Shown: positions 42,822 through 45,477 of the stretch, piece by piece
How the letters are laid out: every line of letters starts with the position of its first letter
Position numbering within the stretch: the first letter of the stretch is position 1
Origin: CAZRAL01 sp964598005
GTDB taxonomy: Bacteria > Pseudomonadota > Gammaproteobacteria > Burkholderiales > Usitatibacteraceae
Direction: 5' to 3'
Assembly (NCBI GenBank): GCA_964598005.1
Contig: CAZRAL010000017.1
Location: 1-45,477 of the forward strand
DNA: 45,477 nt
Position numbers and translations under genes: made by a program
The notes under the pieces: model-generated
The model's input: the letters and a program-made list of their open reading frames with translations, nothing else
Databases searched by the model: none
What the model was told of the DNA's origin: nothing

Positions 42822-43153
42822 CAGGCCCTTACCAATCGCCAGCATGCGCCTACAAAACGGAATCCCCACCAACCGCCTGAGGCTGTGAGTATCCCAATTT
42901 TCCCCGTAATCCGCTCTGCATCAATTTCTTCACATTCAAAGCTATTGATTTCCATTCCTAAATGCAACTTCGGCTCGTGACCAACTATGTCAAAAGCGAA
43001 ACTCTCCGCGTTGAATAACTCTAACTTGGCCTGATAATAGTTTTGGGTTGCCTCATCAAATGGCTGCAAGTAAAAGGTAATGCCATTTTCCGAAATCAGA
43101 ATCGATTCCAAGGGCAAATCATGCCATTCAATGGTACGTAGCTTATCAGTCAT
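42818..43153 (-). CDS. Hypothetical protein
   Basis: About 111 residues; soluble, not recognised. The sequence (TDKLRTIEWHDLPLESILIS to EEIDAERITGKIGILTASGGWW) has a beta-rich look. The frame extends to 43399 but those upstream codons overlap the AI-2E transporter gene, so the ATG at 43153 is preferred. Its stop overlaps the end of the opposing 42513-42821 gene. Confidence 0.55.
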   Translation of the reverse strand: MTDKLRTIEWHDLPLESILISENGITFYLQPFDEATQNYYQAKLELFNAESFAFDIVGHEPKLHLGMEINSFECEEIDAERITGKIGILTASGGWWGFRFVGACWRLVRAC

Positions 43154-43205
43154 GGCCGTACAAAAAGATGCAATTTTCCGGATAGATAAGTTCGCTATCT
43201 CAAGT

Positions 43206-44291
43206 TCATTCCTTGTACAACCCGCCCGATTGATAGTGCCGCTTGAGGTGGCGCAAGCCAACGAGGATAACCGCACTGGCAGGCAATCCCAGGAGTACGC
43301 CGAAAAAACCAAAGATTTGTCCAAATGCCAGTAAGGCGAAGATAACCGCGACCGGGTGCAGCCCGATGCGGTCACCCACCAGCCAAGGTGTGACGACAAA
43401 TCCTTCCAGGAGTTGCCCTACGGCAAACACGGCCCAGACCAAAAAGACCCCGTTGGCATTGGGGAATTGCATGACCGCCGCGATGGTGCCCAGCAGCAAT
43501 CCCGTCCCGCTGCCAAGGTAGGGCACAAACACCAGGAGGCCGGTTATCAATCCCACTGGCAGGGCGAATTTAAGTCCAACCAGCCATAATCCAATTACAT
43601 AAAAAATGGCCATGATCAACATGACGGAAATTTGCCCGCGCAAAAATTCGGACAGCATGCCATCCACTTCACGCGCCATTTCGCTCACCTTGGCGTGCCA
43701 GCGGCGCGGGATCAAGTCATCAACTCTGGCCACAATGCCGTCCCAGTCACGCAACACGTAGTACAGGACGATGGGAACCAGCATGAGATTGATCAAGAAT
43801 CCCAGAACAGCCAGCCCGCCGATGCGCACACCGGAGAAAACTTTTTGCGCCAGTCCGCCCGCATCCTGCAAATTGTCGGCAATCAACTGGCGAAAGAATG
43901 CGGGGTTGATATTCAATTCAATTCCAAACGATTCTTTTAGCCACGGCATGGCGCGCGTTTTGAGCTGCTCGGCAAATTCCGGAATTTGTTCGAAGAGCAT
44001 GGCAATTTCTTTGTAAAACAAAGGCAGAACAATCAGCAGAAACAACGCAAAACCGACCAGCAGCATGACAACGGCCAGTGCCGTGCCGATTCCGCGCTTC
44101 ACTCCCTTGGCTTCGAGTTTGTCGACGATGGGATCGAATATGTAAGCCAATATGGCGGCAGCCAGAAACGGCGCGAGAATAGGCGAGAGCAGCCACAGCA
44201 TGAATCCGGCAAAAATCGTCACTCCGATCAAGGCCAGCACATGCTGGCCGAAGGGAGAGACAGGCGAGCGAGAGGGGCGGAGTCGTAGCAT
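43206..44291 (-). CDS. AI-2E / PerM-family transporter
   Basis: A 361-residue membrane protein with about eight helices. Family features include the N-terminal helix pair (VTIFAGFMLWLLSPILAPFLAAAILAYI), IFDPIVDKLEAKGVKRGIGTALAVV, and the C-terminal block LVFVPYLGSGTGLLLGTI with GFVVTPWLVGDRIGLHPVAVIFALLAFGQIFGFFGVLLGLP. The family includes AI-2 exporters and permeases of other function. It is divergent from purM across 83 bases, a pairing often seen in proteobacteria. Confidence 0.93.
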   Translation of the reverse strand: MLRLRPSRSPVSPFGQHVLALIGVTIFAGFMLWLLSPILAPFLAAAILAYIFDPIVDKLEAKGVKRGIGTALAVVMLLVGFALFLLIVLPLFYKEIAMLFEQIPEFAEQLKTRAMPWLKESFGIELNINPAFFRQLIADNLQDAGGLAQKVFSGVRIGGLAVLGFLINLMLVPIVLYYVLRDWDGIVARVDDLIPRRWHAKVSEMAREVDGMLSEFLRGQISVMLIMAIFYVIGLWLVGLKFALPVGLITGLLVFVPYLGSGTGLLLGTIAAVMQFPNANGVFLVWAVFAVGQLLEGFVVTPWLVGDRIGLHPVAVIFALLAFGQIFGFFGVLLGLPASAVILVGLRHLKRHYQSGGLYKE

Positions 44292-44374
44292 TTGAAGTAA
44301 AATTGTAGTTTAGTTAAGTCTCATCCTACCTCATTTTTTTCATCTCCCGTACCGGGAGCTTCACGAGCCACACC

Positions 44375-45427
44375 ATGACCCACGCCTCTTCTTCGTCTTC
44401 CCCCTCATCACTCAGTTACAAGGACGTCGGCGTCGATATCGAGGCCGGCGATCAGTTGGTTGAAAATATCAAACCTTTCGCCAAACGTACGCTGCGGCCC
44501 GAAGTGCTGGGCGGCATTGGCGGGTTTGGGGCCCTGGTCGAAGTTTCCAAAAAATACCGCAATCCGGTCATGGTGGCCGGGACAGATGGCGTAGGCACCA
44601 AGCTGAAACTCGCGTTTCAGCTTAACCGGCACGATACAGTCGGCCAGGATCTGGTGGCGATGAGTGTGAACGATATTCTGGTGCAGGGGGCCGAGCCGGT
44701 ATTTTTTCTCGATTATTTCGCCTGCGGCAAACTGGATGTAGCCGTGGCCACTGACGTGGTCAAAGGCATCGCGCACGGGTGCGAATTGGCAGGTTGCGCC
44801 CTGATAGGCGGCGAAACCGCCGAGATGCCCTCGATGTACCCGGAAGGCGAGTATGATCTCGCCGGTTTTGCGGTTGGTCTGGTCGAGCGAGAGCGCATTA
44901 TTACCGGCAAAAACATCGTGCCCGGCGATATCGTGCTGGGACTTGCTTCCAGTGGGCCGCATTCCAACGGTTATTCGTTGATCCGCAAAATTGTTGCGCG
45001 TAGTGGCGTCGACCTGCATGCCAATTTGCCTCTCGCGCAGCAATTGCTGGCGCCGACTCGCATTTATGTCAAGCCGCTGCTGGCTGCACTGAATGCGAAT
45101 CCTGAATGGATCAAGGGCATGGCCCATATTACCGGCGGCGGGCTGACTGAAAATATTCCGCGCATTCTCCCCGAAGGTGTCACCGCGATCATCGACCGCA
45201 AGACCTGGACACGCCCTGCGGTGTTCGACTGGCTGCAGCAGCAGGGGCAAGTAGATGAGGCCGAAATGGCGCGCACTTTTAATTGTGGTATCGGTATGGC
45301 CATTGTTGTTGCGCCAGCGCATGCGCCTGCGCTCACCGCATTTTTGACCGCACAAGGGGAAAGTGTATTCACGATTGGTGAAGTGCGCGCGCGTCAAGGC
45401 GATGAAGCGCCTGCTATCGTGATTTAA
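44375..45427 (+). CDS. purM: Phosphoribosylformylglycinamidine cyclo-ligase
   Basis: A 350-residue purine-synthesis enzyme making AIR from FGAM with ATP. It starts SYKDVGVDIEAGDQLVENIKP and includes VAGTDGVGTKLKLAF, MSVNDILVQGAEPVFFLDYFACGKL, IGGETAEMPSMYPEGEYDLAGFAVG, and ASSGPHSNGYSLIRKI. The length is normal. The TAA stop is part of the TTAA boundary of a family-1 repeat. Confidence 0.97.
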   Translation: MTHASSSSSPSSLSYKDVGVDIEAGDQLVENIKPFAKRTLRPEVLGGIGGFGALVEVSKKYRNPVMVAGTDGVGTKLKLAFQLNRHDTVGQDLVAMSVNDILVQGAEPVFFLDYFACGKLDVAVATDVVKGIAHGCELAGCALIGGETAEMPSMYPEGEYDLAGFAVGLVERERIITGKNIVPGDIVLGLASSGPHSNGYSLIRKIVARSGVDLHANLPLAQQLLAPTRIYVKPLLAALNANPEWIKGMAHITGGGLTENIPRILPEGVTAIIDRKTWTRPAVFDWLQQQGQVDEAEMARTFNCGIGMAIVVAPAHAPALTAFLTAQGESVFTIGEVRARQGDEAPAIVI

Positions 45428-45477
45428 GGAACCTCTGATTAAGTCCTCCATGAGCCGCGTTTTGACAAGAATAGTCC
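45424..45477 (+). repeat. End of repeat family 1 after purM, cut by the window edge
   Basis: TTAA then GGAACCTCTGATTAAGTCC and ATGAGCCGCGTTTTGACA, as in the right end of copies a and b (inverted). The element continues beyond the window, so whether it is complete is unknown. Confidence 0.85.

Noticed and set aside
44408..45451. 347-residue minus-strand ORF over purM
   Set aside because: Antisense shadow of purM; its first codons come from the family-1 repeat end.
1..45477. CRISPR arrays, tRNA and rRNA genes
   Set aside because: No regularly spaced direct repeats and no recognisable tRNA or rRNA sequence were found by reading; a tRNAscan or Infernal run would settle this.

Overview
The window looks like a chromosomal segment of a betaproteobacterium of moderate GC, plausibly of the Nitrosomonadales/Gallionellales type. 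The basis is the housekeeping arrangement: suhB divergent from trmJ, radC divergent from coaBC-dut, and purM divergent from a PerM/AI-2E type permease. The family-level resemblance of most proteins points the same way. No rRNA, tRNA, CRISPR array or phage structural gene was recognised.

Layout. 1-1.7 kb: an AT-richer restriction-modification remnant, with an intact TSPPY DNA methyltransferase and a short, apparently truncated endonuclease. 1.9-4.7 kb: a CRP/FNR-type regulator, an alpha/beta hydrolase translationally coupled to a thioredoxin-like [2Fe-2S] protein, and a VanZ-like membrane protein. 4.8-10.3 kb: two tandem LytS-type kinase / LytTR-type regulator pairs that are clear paralogues; a mobile-like repeat separates kinase from regulator in one pair. 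10.3-17.8 kb: quinone oxidoreductase, a long proline-rich membrane protein coupled to mutS, an ndh pseudogene, suhB and trmJ. 17.8-23.3 kb: an MFS transporter, a membrane-anchored BRO-N-like protein, and a HlyD/C39-peptidase ABC exporter pair. 23.3-24.1 kb: a 90-residue orphan gene enclosed exactly between two different inverted-repeat elements. 24.1-28.5 kb: a copper P1B-ATPase with a small His/Cys-containing periplasmic protein, and a secreted fibronectin-III-like protein. 28.7-33.6 kb: fatty-acid degradation genes (FadN-like fusion, acyl-CoA thioesterase, acyl-CoA ligase). 33.7-36.6 kb: DUF192 protein, dut, coaBC and radC. 37-41.6 kb: a TraB-like protein with a probable frameshift, kynB-kynU, a small membrane protein and nadA. 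41.6-45.4 kb: ankyrin protein, two small orphans, AI-2E permease and purM.

The most unusual content is the dispersed non-coding repeats. Family 1 has terminal inverted repeats reading GGAACCTCTGATTAAGTCC. It occurs as two complete copies (5586-5892 and 23733-24068) and as three single ends (36640, 37927 and 45424, the last cut by the window edge). In four of five sites its TTAA boundary is the stop codon of a gene (histidine kinase, 90-aa ORF, radC, purM). The terminus and the TTAA flank resemble the IS5 group, whose target is YTAR; that would explain landing on TAA stop codons. The two full copies share a short hairpin whose stem differs by a compensatory base pair. Family 2 (23319-23463 and 36691-36829) has TIRs GACTTCTTTCGAAAC flanked by TA. 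A third, unrelated palindromic element of the CATTCCGAG...CGGAATG type lies at 31128-31228. These assignments come from reading the sequence; no database search was possible.
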